64,000 nucleotides of DNA from NCBI RefSeq assembly GCF_036226685.1, contig NZ_CP109009.1, forward strand, positions 2,976,001 to 3,040,000, given 5' to 3'. Below are positions 52,680-62,992 of the stretch, piece after piece. The notes under the pieces were generated by a model that saw nothing but the letters and a program-made list of their open reading frames with translations, did no database searches and was not told the DNA's origin. The number at the start of each line of letters is the position of its first letter. The stretch's first letter is position 1. The translations under genes and the position numbers were made by a program. The DNA is from Streptomyces sp. NBC_00690 (GTDB taxonomy: Bacteria > Actinomycetota > Actinomycetes > Streptomycetales > Streptomycetaceae).

Positions 52680-53570
52680 TCACCGGCTGTTCCGCCCCCG
52701 CGGACGGACGGCTCCACGGACCGACCGCAGGGCCGATCGGGCCGATTGCCACGCCTCCGCGGCGGCGGTGCGAGCCGGGCGCCAGAAGTAGTCGCGCACC
52801 AACCGCCCGACCGGGGTGCAGATCGCGCGGTAGAACCAGCCGACGGGCGGCGCGAGAAGGGTGACGTAGATCCAGCGCAGCGCGGCGCCCAGGGCACGGG
52901 AGATCCGCCCGGCGATCTTCCAGGCGAAGCCGAGTGCCGAGCCCAGGAGCACGAGGGCCGGGCGCAGGACATACCGCCAGAGCAGGGCGAGCGGTGGGAC
53001 GATCACATGCTGGACCAGCCAGACGCACGGACGTCCGACCAGATGGACGAGGCACCAGAGCAATCCCGCCCAACAGGTGCGCAGCAGCCAGCTGCTGCCT
53101 CGGCCGATCGGTGTGAGCACCCAGGTGTAGATCCACTGGAGCGGGATGATCAGCGCGTACCGCAGGAGGGGCACGGAGAGGCGGCCGAGCCGGGTGAGGA
53201 CCTCGCGGTAGAGCCAAATGAGGGGTGCCGCGATGCCGTAGGTGGCCAGGGGAACCAGCAGATAGCGCCAGAGGCCGACCCAGGGCCAGACGAAGACCAG
53301 TTTGGTCAGGACCACGAGCACCCATATGAGTGCGCGGCCCAACGGTGCCAGTACGTGCTCGCCGAGCCAGCGCAGCGCGGGCCGCAGGGGCTCCAGCAGA
53401 TGTCGACGCACTCCCCTGCCGAGCGCCGCCATCAGGTCCACCAACAGCCGGATCGGAACGACGACGACCAGCACCACGATCCGCACGGGCAGGCGCACTG
53501 CGGCGCTGAGACAGCCGTCGTTACGCGGACCTTCGGCGGGTCTCCCCGACGTATCGGATATGCCACTCAT
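52680..53570 (-). CDS. Trp/Pro-repeat membrane-associated protein
   Basis: The 296-residue product is very rich in Trp, Leu, Val, Arg and Pro. A degenerate unit W-x-Y-x3-L-x-P-(L/I/V)-G-R recurs about every 20-27 residues, for example WLGEHVLAPLGR, WRYLLVPLATYG, WIYTWVLTPIGR, WRYVLRPALVLLG, WIYVTLLAPPVG and WFYRAICTPVGR, about eight copies. Hydrophobic segments are interrupted by Pro and Arg at fixed points, so the protein may lie in the membrane as paired amphipathic hairpins rather than as standard helices. I recognise no family. It sits between the radical SAM gene and its DUF2344 partner on the same strand. Confidence 0.8.
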   Translation of the reverse strand: MSGISDTSGRPAEGPRNDGCLSAAVRLPVRIVVLVVVVPIRLLVDLMAALGRGVRRHLLEPLRPALRWLGEHVLAPLGRALIWVLVVLTKLVFVWPWVGLWRYLLVPLATYGIAAPLIWLYREVLTRLGRLSVPLLRYALIIPLQWIYTWVLTPIGRGSSWLLRTCWAGLLWCLVHLVGRPCVWLVQHVIVPPLALLWRYVLRPALVLLGSALGFAWKIAGRISRALGAALRWIYVTLLAPPVGWFYRAICTPVGRLVRDYFWRPARTAAAEAWQSARSALRSVRGAVRPRGRNSR

Positions 53571-53651
53571 GAGGACTGATGCATCTGTGTGCTCCTGGGA
53601 CCGGGGTGGGCGGGGATCTCGGGCGGTGCGCCTCGGCTCAAGGCGGCCGAA

Positions 53652-53688
53652 GGCCCGGTCACGGAGGTGATCTCCATGACCGGGCCTC
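53652..53688 (-). terminator. Hairpin after the radical SAM gene
   Basis: Perfect 11-bp stem AGGCCCGGTCA / TGACCGGGCCT with an inner GGAG/CTCC stem. It lies in the 311-base gap between the radical SAM stop (53882) and the Trp-repeat gene start (53570), which otherwise holds no gene. Confidence 0.7.
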
Positions 53689-53881
53689 GGACGGACGCTC
53701 TTGAAGACGAGGTGTTCGCACCACTCGGTTCCGATCGCCGATCTTCCGCCCAGGAGCGGGAAGCGACGCGCCTGCTCTCAGTTTTGCGTGCCGAGTGCCC
53801 CATGGACCTCGGCGCGCTCCGTGCCTGTTGTGCCGGCGAGCGTCGCAGCCGTCCTGCGGATCGGATCGCCGCTGGTCAGGG

Positions 53882-55819
<1,938 letters not shown>

Positions 55820-55974
55820 CTCTGGACTTTCGTGGGCTGGCAGGGGGCGACTCTCTAGCGTAACGGCTTGGCGAGGGGCGCCCGCACGGCTCGATCAGGG
55901 CGCAGACCGGGCCCCACCGGTGTTCTGGCGCCCGGATCGGGGATGGTGCGGCGATCGAAGGACGGCTCTGCTGC

Positions 55975-57513
55975 TCACCCGTCCAGAACCCCGCCCAACT
56001 GTTCGGGCGCCGCCTTCGCCCACACCTCGGGCAGTTTCCGCTCCAATTCGGCCGCGGCCCACTCCTCACGCCCGTACAGCAGCCCCCAGGCGAAGGCGGA
56101 CTCACCCGCCGCATGGGCCTGGATCGCCAGGTTCCGCAGGGCCTCACGGGCCACCACGCTGTCCTGGTGGTCCCCGAGAACGGTCTGGACGGCCTTCATC
56201 CTCTTGGCGAAGCGCTTGGCCGGCTTGCCCAGCGCCGACTTCGCCGCCTCTCCCGCATAGCGGGCACGCTTGGCCGCCTTGCGGGCCTCGTGGAGGGCGA
56301 GGTCGCGTTCGTCCCCCGCGGGCAGCTCAAGGGCGTGGGTGATCCGGTCCGCCAACCGCCCGTAGTCCTTCGCCATGGCCTTAGGCAGCGCCTCCTCGGG
56401 GGGCTTTGCGGCAGCCCCCAGCAGGGGAGGTTCGGCCAACAGCGCTTCCAGCGTCGCCAGCAGCGCGAGGTAGCGCTTGTTGTCGAGGGCCGTGAGCGCC
56501 TTGCGGCGCGAGCCCGCACCGTGCGCCGCGGTGTAGATGCGCAACCGCCCCCGGACCGGCCCCAGCAGCAGGGTGCGGGGAATCTCGGCAATCCCCGCCC
56601 GCAGCCGCTCGGTGAGTACCTCCTGGTCACGGGCGACGCCCAGTTCGCCGGCCAACCACTTCAGCTCTTCGCCGATGGGGTCGGTGACGGTCCGGTCCAA
56701 CACCTTGCGGAAGGAGCGGAAGGCGCTGCGCAGCCTGCGGGTCGCGACCCGCATCTGATGGACCGCATCGGGCAGGTCACGCCGTACACCGGGGTCGTAC
56801 GCCAACAGGGCCACGACCTGTTCCCGCAGGTAGACGAGGATGTGATCACCCGCGGTCTGCGGCTCGGCCGATCGCTCGGCACCCGTGTCGAGTGCGGCAC
56901 GAGGGGCGGCAAGACCGGTTTCATCGAGTGCGCGGGCGAGTTTGGAGGGCGAGTCGGCCGCTCGGATGCCCGCCTTGGTCAGCTTCTGTTCGACCGCGTC
57001 CAGGATCGCCGGGTCGGCGTCGTCGGCAAGCTCCACCTCGATCTCGTCCCAGGCGGCGGTTCGGCCCTCGCCGTCGTCGAGGCGTTCCGCACGGACCGCG
57101 TCCCGACTCAGTTCGGCCAGCGGATTCCCGTCCGCGTCGGTCAGCACCTGGATCCGTCGTGTGGATCGCAGCCGCACGACGGGGACGAGGTCGGCGCCGC
57201 GCACACGGGCCCGTACCAGGGCGGCGAGGCTCCGTGGCAGCTCGTCGGACAGGGGTGCGCCGATCTCGTCGCGGACACCGGGGGCGACGGGGAGTTTGAG
57301 GTGCCAGCCGGCGTCGCTGCCACCTGTTCTGCGCCGCAGGGTGATGGAAGCCGCGGCGAGCCGTAGCTCGGCCGTGTCGTAGTAGACCGCGTCGAGCTCC
57401 GCGGTGCCGTGGTCGACGACGGCCGAGACTCCGACCACTTTGCTGAGTTTCGGGAGCTTGGTCTCGGGAGTGGCTTCGTACTTCCGCTCGATCTCGCGCT
57501 TGGTGTCCGCCAT
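55975..57513 (-). CDS. CYTH and CHAD domain protein
   Basis: The 512-residue product has the CYTH (triphosphate tunnel) signature EIERK at about 7-11 in REIERKYEA and further acidic/basic tunnel residues up to about 205. A CHAD helical domain (about 225-500) has AVHQMRVATRRLRSAFRSF, LHEARKAAKRARYAGE and DHQDSVVAREAL. CYTH enzymes hydrolyse triphosphates, and CHAD domains bind polyphosphate, so a role in polyphosphate or triphosphate turnover is likely. The start is ATG. It is 84 bases after rodA/sfr on the same strand. Confidence 0.95.
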   Translation of the reverse strand: MADTKREIERKYEATPETKLPKLSKVVGVSAVVDHGTAELDAVYYDTAELRLAAASITLRRRTGGSDAGWHLKLPVAPGVRDEIGAPLSDELPRSLAALVRARVRGADLVPVVRLRSTRRIQVLTDADGNPLAELSRDAVRAERLDDGEGRTAAWDEIEVELADDADPAILDAVEQKLTKAGIRAADSPSKLARALDETGLAAPRAALDTGAERSAEPQTAGDHILVYLREQVVALLAYDPGVRRDLPDAVHQMRVATRRLRSAFRSFRKVLDRTVTDPIGEELKWLAGELGVARDQEVLTERLRAGIAEIPRTLLLGPVRGRLRIYTAAHGAGSRRKALTALDNKRYLALLATLEALLAEPPLLGAAAKPPEEALPKAMAKDYGRLADRITHALELPAGDERDLALHEARKAAKRARYAGEAAKSALGKPAKRFAKRMKAVQTVLGDHQDSVVAREALRNLAIQAHAAGESAFAWGLLYGREEWAAAELERKLPEVWAKAAPEQLGGVLDG

Positions 57514-57597
57514 GAAAAGAATCTAGTTCGCCCGGGCCCGGTGCGGCAGCCCACACCGGGCACTATTTGCTCGGACGGTCGACCCGGCGGTGTTCGC

Positions 57598-58800
57598 TCA
57601 GGCCGTTATCGGTCGCTGGACCCGGATGGATTGCAGCAGTCCGATCGCGACCCAGACGGCGAACATCGACGAGCCTCCGTAGGAGACGAAGGGCAGTGGC
57701 AGTCCGGCCACCGGCATGATGCCGAGGGTCATGCCGATGTTCTCGAAGGACTGGAAGGCAAACCAGGCGATGATGCCGGCAGCGACGACCGTCCCGTAGA
57801 GCTCCGTGGTTTCCCGGGCGATGCGGCAGGCCCGCCACAGGACCACCCCGAGCAGGACCAGGATCAGTCCGGCACCGAGGAAGCCCAACTCCTCCCCTGC
57901 GACGGTGAAGACGAAGTCGGTCTGCTGCTCCGGCACGAACTGGCCCGTGGTCTGCGAACCCTTGAAGAGTCCGGTGCCCACCAAGCCGCCGGAGCCGATG
58001 GCGATCCGCGCCTGATTGGTGTTGTAGCCGACGCCGGCGGGGTCGAGTTCCGGGTTGGCGAAAGCGGCGAAGCGGTTGATCTGGTACTCGTCCAGCAGAC
58101 CCAGCGCTGCAACCAGGAACGCGCCCGCCGCCGCGCTGCCGATCAGCCCCAGGATCCACCGGTTGGAGGCACCGGACGCCATCAGCACGCCCAGCACGAT
58201 CACGGCCATCACCATGACGGACCCGAGGTCCGGCATCAGCATGATGATCGCCATCGGCAGGGCGGCGAGGCCCAGCGACTTGGCGACCGTGCGGTGGTCG
58301 GGGTGGAGTTGGTCGCCCGCATCCACCCGGGCGGCGAGCAGCATCGCCATCCCGATGATGATGGTGATCTTGGTGAATTCGGAGGGCTGGATGGAGAACC
58401 CGCCGCCGATGACGATCCAGGCGTGTGCGCCGTTGATGGTCGCGCCCAGGGGCGTCAGGACCAGCAGGATCAGCAGCACTGAGAGCCCGTACAGCACCGG
58501 GACCGCACCGCGCAGGGTGCGGTGTCCGAGCCAGATGGTGGCGATCATCAGCGCAAAGCCGATGCCGGTGTTCAGCAGATGGCGGAAGAGGAAGTAGTAG
58601 GGATCGCCCTGGTTGAGTTCGGTACGGCCGCGAGTGGCCGACCAGACCAGCAGCGCCCCGATGCCGGAGAGTGCGAGCGCGGAGAGCAGCAGCGGCCAGT
58701 CGAGACGGCGCACCACGGAGTCGCGGGCGGACATCTGGGACCAGAGTCCGTCGCGCTGCGGTCCGTATCCGGAGACGGAGAAGCCATGGGAGCCGGCCAT
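57598..58800 (-). CDS. sfr: RodA/FtsW/SpoVE family (Sfr)
   Basis: SEDS peptidoglycan glycosyltransferase of the elongation/spore-wall machinery. The 400-residue product has about ten membrane segments and the family signatures ATIWLGHRTLRG, GGFSIQPSEFTK, and PFVSYGGSSM near the C-terminus. It lies in the conserved mre cluster directly downstream of its cognate class B PBP with a 3-base gap. The counterpart in S. coelicolor, sfr, is needed for normal sporulation. Confidence 0.97.
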   Translation of the reverse strand: MAGSHGFSVSGYGPQRDGLWSQMSARDSVVRRLDWPLLLSALALSGIGALLVWSATRGRTELNQGDPYYFLFRHLLNTGIGFALMIATIWLGHRTLRGAVPVLYGLSVLLILLVLTPLGATINGAHAWIVIGGGFSIQPSEFTKITIIIGMAMLLAARVDAGDQLHPDHRTVAKSLGLAALPMAIIMLMPDLGSVMVMAVIVLGVLMASGASNRWILGLIGSAAAGAFLVAALGLLDEYQINRFAAFANPELDPAGVGYNTNQARIAIGSGGLVGTGLFKGSQTTGQFVPEQQTDFVFTVAGEELGFLGAGLILVLLGVVLWRACRIARETTELYGTVVAAGIIAWFAFQSFENIGMTLGIMPVAGLPLPFVSYGGSSMFAVWVAIGLLQSIRVQRPITA

Positions 58801-58803
58801 GTC

Positions 58804-61020
58804 TCAGTCCCTCCGCGCGGGTGAACCCGCGAGCAGTTGACCGTCCCGGCGGCTGTCGCCGGACGGCGGCGCGCCGGCGACGATCTGCTGGTTCGGGTCG
58901 ATCGGCTTGCGCGGCTTGTACGGCTTGATCGACGGGGCGTCGATGGTGCCGTCGGCCTGGATCTTGGGCAGGGACGCGAGCGGCTTGGGCATCAGGGCGC
59001 GCTTGAGGTCCTGGGTGCCCTTCTCGTCGAGTCCGTACATCGCCTCGTATATCTTCCGCACGGCCGGCCCGGAGGCGCCGGATCCCGTACCACCCTGGGA
59101 GATCGTCATCACGATCGTGTAGTCGTCGGTGTAGGAGGCGAACCAGGAGGTCGTCTGCTTGCCGTAGACCTCCGCGGTGCCGGTCTTGGCGTGCATCGGG
59201 ATCTTGTCCTGGGGCCAACCGCCGAATCGCCAGGCGGCGGAACCGGAGGTGACGACTCCCGCGAGGGCATCGTTTATCTGCCGGTTCGTCTTCTTGTTCA
59301 TCGGGAGCTTGCCGTGCGTCTGCGGCTTGATCTCCTGGATGGACTTGCCGTCGGCACTCACGATGGCCTTGCCGACGGTGGGGTTGTAGAGCTTGCCGCC
59401 GTTGGAGATCGCGGCGTAGATCGTGGCCATCTGGATGGGGGTGACGAGGATGTCGCCCTGCCCGATGGAGTAGTTGACGGAGTCACCCGCACGCATCCGG
59501 TTGCCTTCGAGGCAGTTCTCGTACGCGATGCGCTCCAACTCGCTGCCGTCCCGCTTGCCGCTCTTGCACCAGCCGGACTTGTTGACCTCCCAGAAGTCCT
59601 GCTTCCACTGGCGGTCGGGGATCCGGCCCTGGACCTCGTTGGGCAGGTCGACACCGGTCTCCTTGCCGAGGCCGAACTGGTGGGCCGTCTTGTAGAACCA
59701 GTCCTTCGGCTTCTTCTTCGGCGTGATGCCGCCGTCCTTGAGCCATTCGCGATGCGCAAGGCCGTAGTAGACGGTGTCGCAGGAGACTTCGAGGGCCCGC
59801 CCCAGGTTGATGGAGCCGTACCCCTTGGACTCGAAGTTCTTGAACTCCCGGCCGCCGAAGGACAGGGACGAGGGGCAGGGGTAGTTGCCGGTGAAGGAGT
59901 AGCCGGCGTTGACCGCCGCGGTCGAGGAAATGACCTTGAAGATGGAGCCGGGGGCCGCCTGCCCCTGGATCGCCCGGTTCAGCAGCGGGTAGTTGGAATC
60001 CTTGCTGGTGAGCTTGTTGTAATCCTTGGCGGAGATGCCGCCCACCCAGGCATTGGGGTCGTAGGTGGGCTGGGAGGCCATGGAGATGATGCGGCCCGTC
60101 TTGTTCTCCATCACCACGACCGCACCGGCGTCGGCCTTGTAGTTCTTGCCGGTGTTGTTCTTGTCGATCTCCTTGCGGGCGGCCTTCATGGCCCCGTTCA
60201 GTTCGTACTCCGCGACGGCCTGCACACGGGCGTCGATGGAGGTGACGAGGTTGGCGCCGGGCTGGGCCTCGTCGCGGTCGGCCTCGCCGATGACCCGGCC
60301 GAGGTTGTCGACCTCGTAGCGGGTGACTCCGGCCTTGCCGCGCAGCGCCTTGTCGTAGGTGCGCTCCAGGCCGGAGCGTCCTACCTGGTCCGAGCGGAGG
60401 AACGGGGAGTCGGTGTCCTTGGCCTTTTGGATCTCGTCGTCGGTGACCGGCGAGAGGTAGCCCAGTACCTGGGCGGTGTTGGACTTGCCCGGCGCGGTGT
60501 AGCGGCGCACGGCGGTCGGCTCGGCGGTGATGCCGGGGAAGTCCTCGGCGCGCTCGCGGATCTGAAGGGCCTGCTGGGTCGTCGCCTCGTCGGTGACGGG
60601 GATGGGCTGGTACGGCGAGCCGTTCCAACAGGGTTGGGGGGTCTTGGCGTCACAGAGCCGGACCTTGTCCTGGACTTCCTTGGGCTGCATGCCGAGGACG
60701 CCCGCGAGCCGGGCGAGGACGGCCTGGCCGTCATCCTTTATCTTCATCAGCTCGGTGCGGGAGGCGGAGACGACCAGACGGGTTTCATTGTCGGCGAGCG
60801 GGACCCCGCGGGCGTCGAGGATGGCACCGCGGACGGCGGGTTGGACGACCCGCTGCACGCCGTTGTTCTTCGCCTCGTCCGTGTACTCCTGGCCATTGCG
60901 GATCTGGAGGTACCAGAGCCGCCCGCCGAGGGTGAACAGCAGCGAGAAGACCAGTACCTGGATGACGACGAGTCGGATCTGGACCCTGGGGGTCCGCCCG
61001 GTCTCCGGGATGTTGCTCAT
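58804..61020 (-). CDS. pbp2: Class B penicillin-binding protein 2 (elongation type)
   Basis: The 738-residue transpeptidase of the Mre complex has an N-terminal membrane anchor (about 12-32), a PBP dimer region, and a transpeptidase domain. The SxxK motif is SIFK in APGSIFKVIS, the SxN-type region is YSIGQGD, and KTG is in MHAKTGTAEVYG. The C-terminal tail is Pro/Lys-rich. It is 22 bases after mreD. Together with RodA it should build lateral or spore-wall peptidoglycan. Confidence 0.96.
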   Translation of the reverse strand: MSNIPETGRTPRVQIRLVVIQVLVFSLLFTLGGRLWYLQIRNGQEYTDEAKNNGVQRVVQPAVRGAILDARGVPLADNETRLVVSASRTELMKIKDDGQAVLARLAGVLGMQPKEVQDKVRLCDAKTPQPCWNGSPYQPIPVTDEATTQQALQIRERAEDFPGITAEPTAVRRYTAPGKSNTAQVLGYLSPVTDDEIQKAKDTDSPFLRSDQVGRSGLERTYDKALRGKAGVTRYEVDNLGRVIGEADRDEAQPGANLVTSIDARVQAVAEYELNGAMKAARKEIDKNNTGKNYKADAGAVVVMENKTGRIISMASQPTYDPNAWVGGISAKDYNKLTSKDSNYPLLNRAIQGQAAPGSIFKVISSTAAVNAGYSFTGNYPCPSSLSFGGREFKNFESKGYGSINLGRALEVSCDTVYYGLAHREWLKDGGITPKKKPKDWFYKTAHQFGLGKETGVDLPNEVQGRIPDRQWKQDFWEVNKSGWCKSGKRDGSELERIAYENCLEGNRMRAGDSVNYSIGQGDILVTPIQMATIYAAISNGGKLYNPTVGKAIVSADGKSIQEIKPQTHGKLPMNKKTNRQINDALAGVVTSGSAAWRFGGWPQDKIPMHAKTGTAEVYGKQTTSWFASYTDDYTIVMTISQGGTGSGASGPAVRKIYEAMYGLDEKGTQDLKRALMPKPLASLPKIQADGTIDAPSIKPYKPRKPIDPNQQIVAGAPPSGDSRRDGQLLAGSPARRD

Positions 61021-61042
61021 GATGCGAGTGCCCCCTTCTGGA

Positions 61043-61705
61043 TCACAGTCGCTTGACGCCCTTGATGCGGCCCGCTCGGGCGGCTCTGGTGCGCGCGGTC
61101 TTCATCCGCAGGCCGCCGCGCTGGCTGCCGATGCGCAGTCCGGTGCCGGAGGAGAGCCAGCCGGAAGCGACGTCGCCGCCGCTCTGGCTCTCGGCGAGCG
61201 GATCGTTCTCGGTGCGCCGGGCCAGGGCCATGATGAGCGGCACGGTGAACGGCGCGAGGAGTAGGTCGTAGACGGCCGCGGTGAACAGCAGGCTGACCAG
61301 GCCCACATGGCGGGCCGCGGTGTCCCCGACGAGGGCTCCGACCCCTGCGTACAGCAGGGTGGAGCCGATGGCTGCGCCCACCACGACCAGCATGGGTACG
61401 GTCGCGGACTTCAACTTGCCGTTCTCGGGACGAGCGAGCCCCGCGAGATAGCCGATCACACACAGGACCAGGGCGTATCGCCCGGCCGCGTGGTCGGCAG
61501 GCGGGGCGAGGTCGGCGAGGAGGCCGGCGCCGAAGCCGATGAAGGCGCCCGCGGTGTGCCCGTAGACCAGGGCCAGCCCGAGGACGACGAGCAGCAGCAG
61601 ATCGGGAACCGCTCCCGGCAGTTGCAGCCGGGCGAGGACGGAGACCTGGATGACGAGCGCGACCACGACGAGGGTCGTCGAAAGAAGCATCCGGTTGAGA
61701 CGCAT
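61043..61705 (-). CDS. mreD: Rod shape-determining protein MreD
   Basis: The 220-residue product has about five membrane segments (from TLVVVALVIQVSVLARL to YDLLLAPFTVPLIMAL) and a roughly 60-residue basic cytoplasmic tail longer than in rod-shaped bacteria. Its position between mreC (13-base gap) and pbp2 (22-base gap) fits the Streptomyces mre operon. Confidence 0.95.
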   Translation of the reverse strand: MRLNRMLLSTTLVVVALVIQVSVLARLQLPGAVPDLLLLVVLGLALVYGHTAGAFIGFGAGLLADLAPPADHAAGRYALVLCVIGYLAGLARPENGKLKSATVPMLVVVGAAIGSTLLYAGVGALVGDTAARHVGLVSLLFTAAVYDLLLAPFTVPLIMALARRTENDPLAESQSGGDVASGWLSSGTGLRIGSQRGGLRMKTARTRAARAGRIKGVKRL

Positions 61706-61718
61706 GACGGATCAGCTC

Positions 61719-62849
61719 CTACTGCTGGTCGTTCTGGCCGTCGCCCTGGGCTTGGCCGTCAGTACGGCCGGTGCCCTGCGTCTGCCCGTTGTTCACGCCG
61801 TTCTGGTCGTTCTGAACGCTGTTCTGGTCGTTCTGAGGGGTGTTCTGGTCGTCCTGGATGCTGTCGGTCCGGTCAGTCTGGGGCTCCGTCTGATCGTCGC
61901 CCTGTGCGTTGTTCTGGGCGTCGCCCTGTGCGTCGTTCTGCCCGGGATTGACCGTGACGGTGACGGTGGGCGTGGGCTTGGGCGCGGCGGGCTTCGGCGG
62001 CAGGACGGTGTCGCGCGGGTCCGTGCGCGGCGCCTGCACCACCACACCCACGATGTCGAGCTTGCTGAAACCGACGTACGGATTCACATAGATGGTCCGG
62101 GTGAGGTCGCCGCCCGACGGGTCGACCCGTACGACCTCACCGATGGGCACACCGGGCACGAACGGCTTGGACGCCTGGGAGCCGAAGGTGACCAGGCGGT
62201 CGCCCTTCTTCACCTTCGCCTTGCCGTTCAGGAGCTGGACGGCGAGCGGGCGGTCGCCCTGTCCGGTGGCGAAACCGAGTTCGTCCGTCTTCTCCATGCG
62301 GGTGCCGACGGTGAAGTCGGGGTCGTTGGCCAGCAGTACGGTCGCCGTGTGCGGGCCGACCGTGGTGACGCGGCCGACGAGACCGTCGCCATTGAGCACG
62401 GTCATGTCGCGCTGGATGCCCTCACGCGAACCGATGTCGATGGTGACGGTCCAGGAGAAGCCCTGGGCCGCTCCTATGGCGATGACCTCAGCGCCCTTGA
62501 TCCCGTACTGGCCGGCACCGGCCTTCTTCAGCATCTTGTCCAGCTCGCGGGCCCGGCTGCGGTTGCGGTCGTCGCTGCCGAGGCGCGCCTTCAGTTCTGC
62601 GTTCTCACGCTCCAGGGCGCTGATGCGGTCGTGCCGCCGCCCCGAGTCGCGTACGGCCCCGATGGCGTTGCCGACCGGGTCGACGGCTGCCGCGACCCCG
62701 TTCTCCACCGGTCCGAAGACGCCGGCGGCGGCCTGCCGGGCGCCGTCGACGGGTGAGTCCTCGCCCCCGCGGATGTCCACCGTGATCAAAGCGAACGCGA
62801 TGGCGATCAGCAGCACCAGGAGCAGCCGGCTCTCTCGTGTGTCCCTCAC
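61719..62849 (-). CDS. mreC: Rod shape-determining protein MreC
   Basis: The 376-residue product has one N-terminal membrane helix (about 8-26), a coiled coil (about 60-95, ISALERENAELKARL), and the beta-barrel MreC domain (about 100-280). The last 80 residues are a Gln/Asn/Asp-rich low-complexity tail with repeats of QNDQN, preceded by a Pro/Thr/Val stretch. The start is GTG. It lies 143 bases after mreB. Confidence 0.97.
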   Translation of the reverse strand: MRDTRESRLLLVLLIAIAFALITVDIRGGEDSPVDGARQAAAGVFGPVENGVAAAVDPVGNAIGAVRDSGRRHDRISALERENAELKARLGSDDRNRSRARELDKMLKKAGAGQYGIKGAEVIAIGAAQGFSWTVTIDIGSREGIQRDMTVLNGDGLVGRVTTVGPHTATVLLANDPDFTVGTRMEKTDELGFATGQGDRPLAVQLLNGKAKVKKGDRLVTFGSQASKPFVPGVPIGEVVRVDPSGGDLTRTIYVNPYVGFSKLDIVGVVVQAPRTDPRDTVLPPKPAAPKPTPTVTVTVNPGQNDAQGDAQNNAQGDDQTEPQTDRTDSIQDDQNTPQNDQNSVQNDQNGVNNGQTQGTGRTDGQAQGDGQNDQQ

Positions 62850-62943
62850 GTGCGGCGGCCGTGCCTTCCTCGTAGGAATGTGAGTGTCTGTATATCAACG
62901 ATCAGCTGCACGGGACGGCAGGCACCCATACAGGCGGTCCCCC

Positions 62944-62961
62944 GGGGTCCTTCCGGACCCC
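62944..62961 (-). terminator. Hairpin between mreB and mreC
   Basis: 7-bp stem GGGGTCC / GGACCCC with a TTCC loop, flanked by further C/G runs, 31 bases past the mreB stop. It may cause partial termination, so that mreB is expressed more than mreCD, as reported for S. coelicolor. Confidence 0.55.
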
Positions 62962-62992
62962 AGGGGAAGATCGTGCCCCCCACGTAGACGAG

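Noticed and set aside
48107..53579. Two very long plus-strand frames (over 1,100 and 1,400 codons) opposite rne and its neighbours
   Set aside because: They are antisense to rne, the DUF2344 gene and the Trp-repeat gene, have no domains, and reflect high GC plus repeat DNA, which removes stops from other frames.
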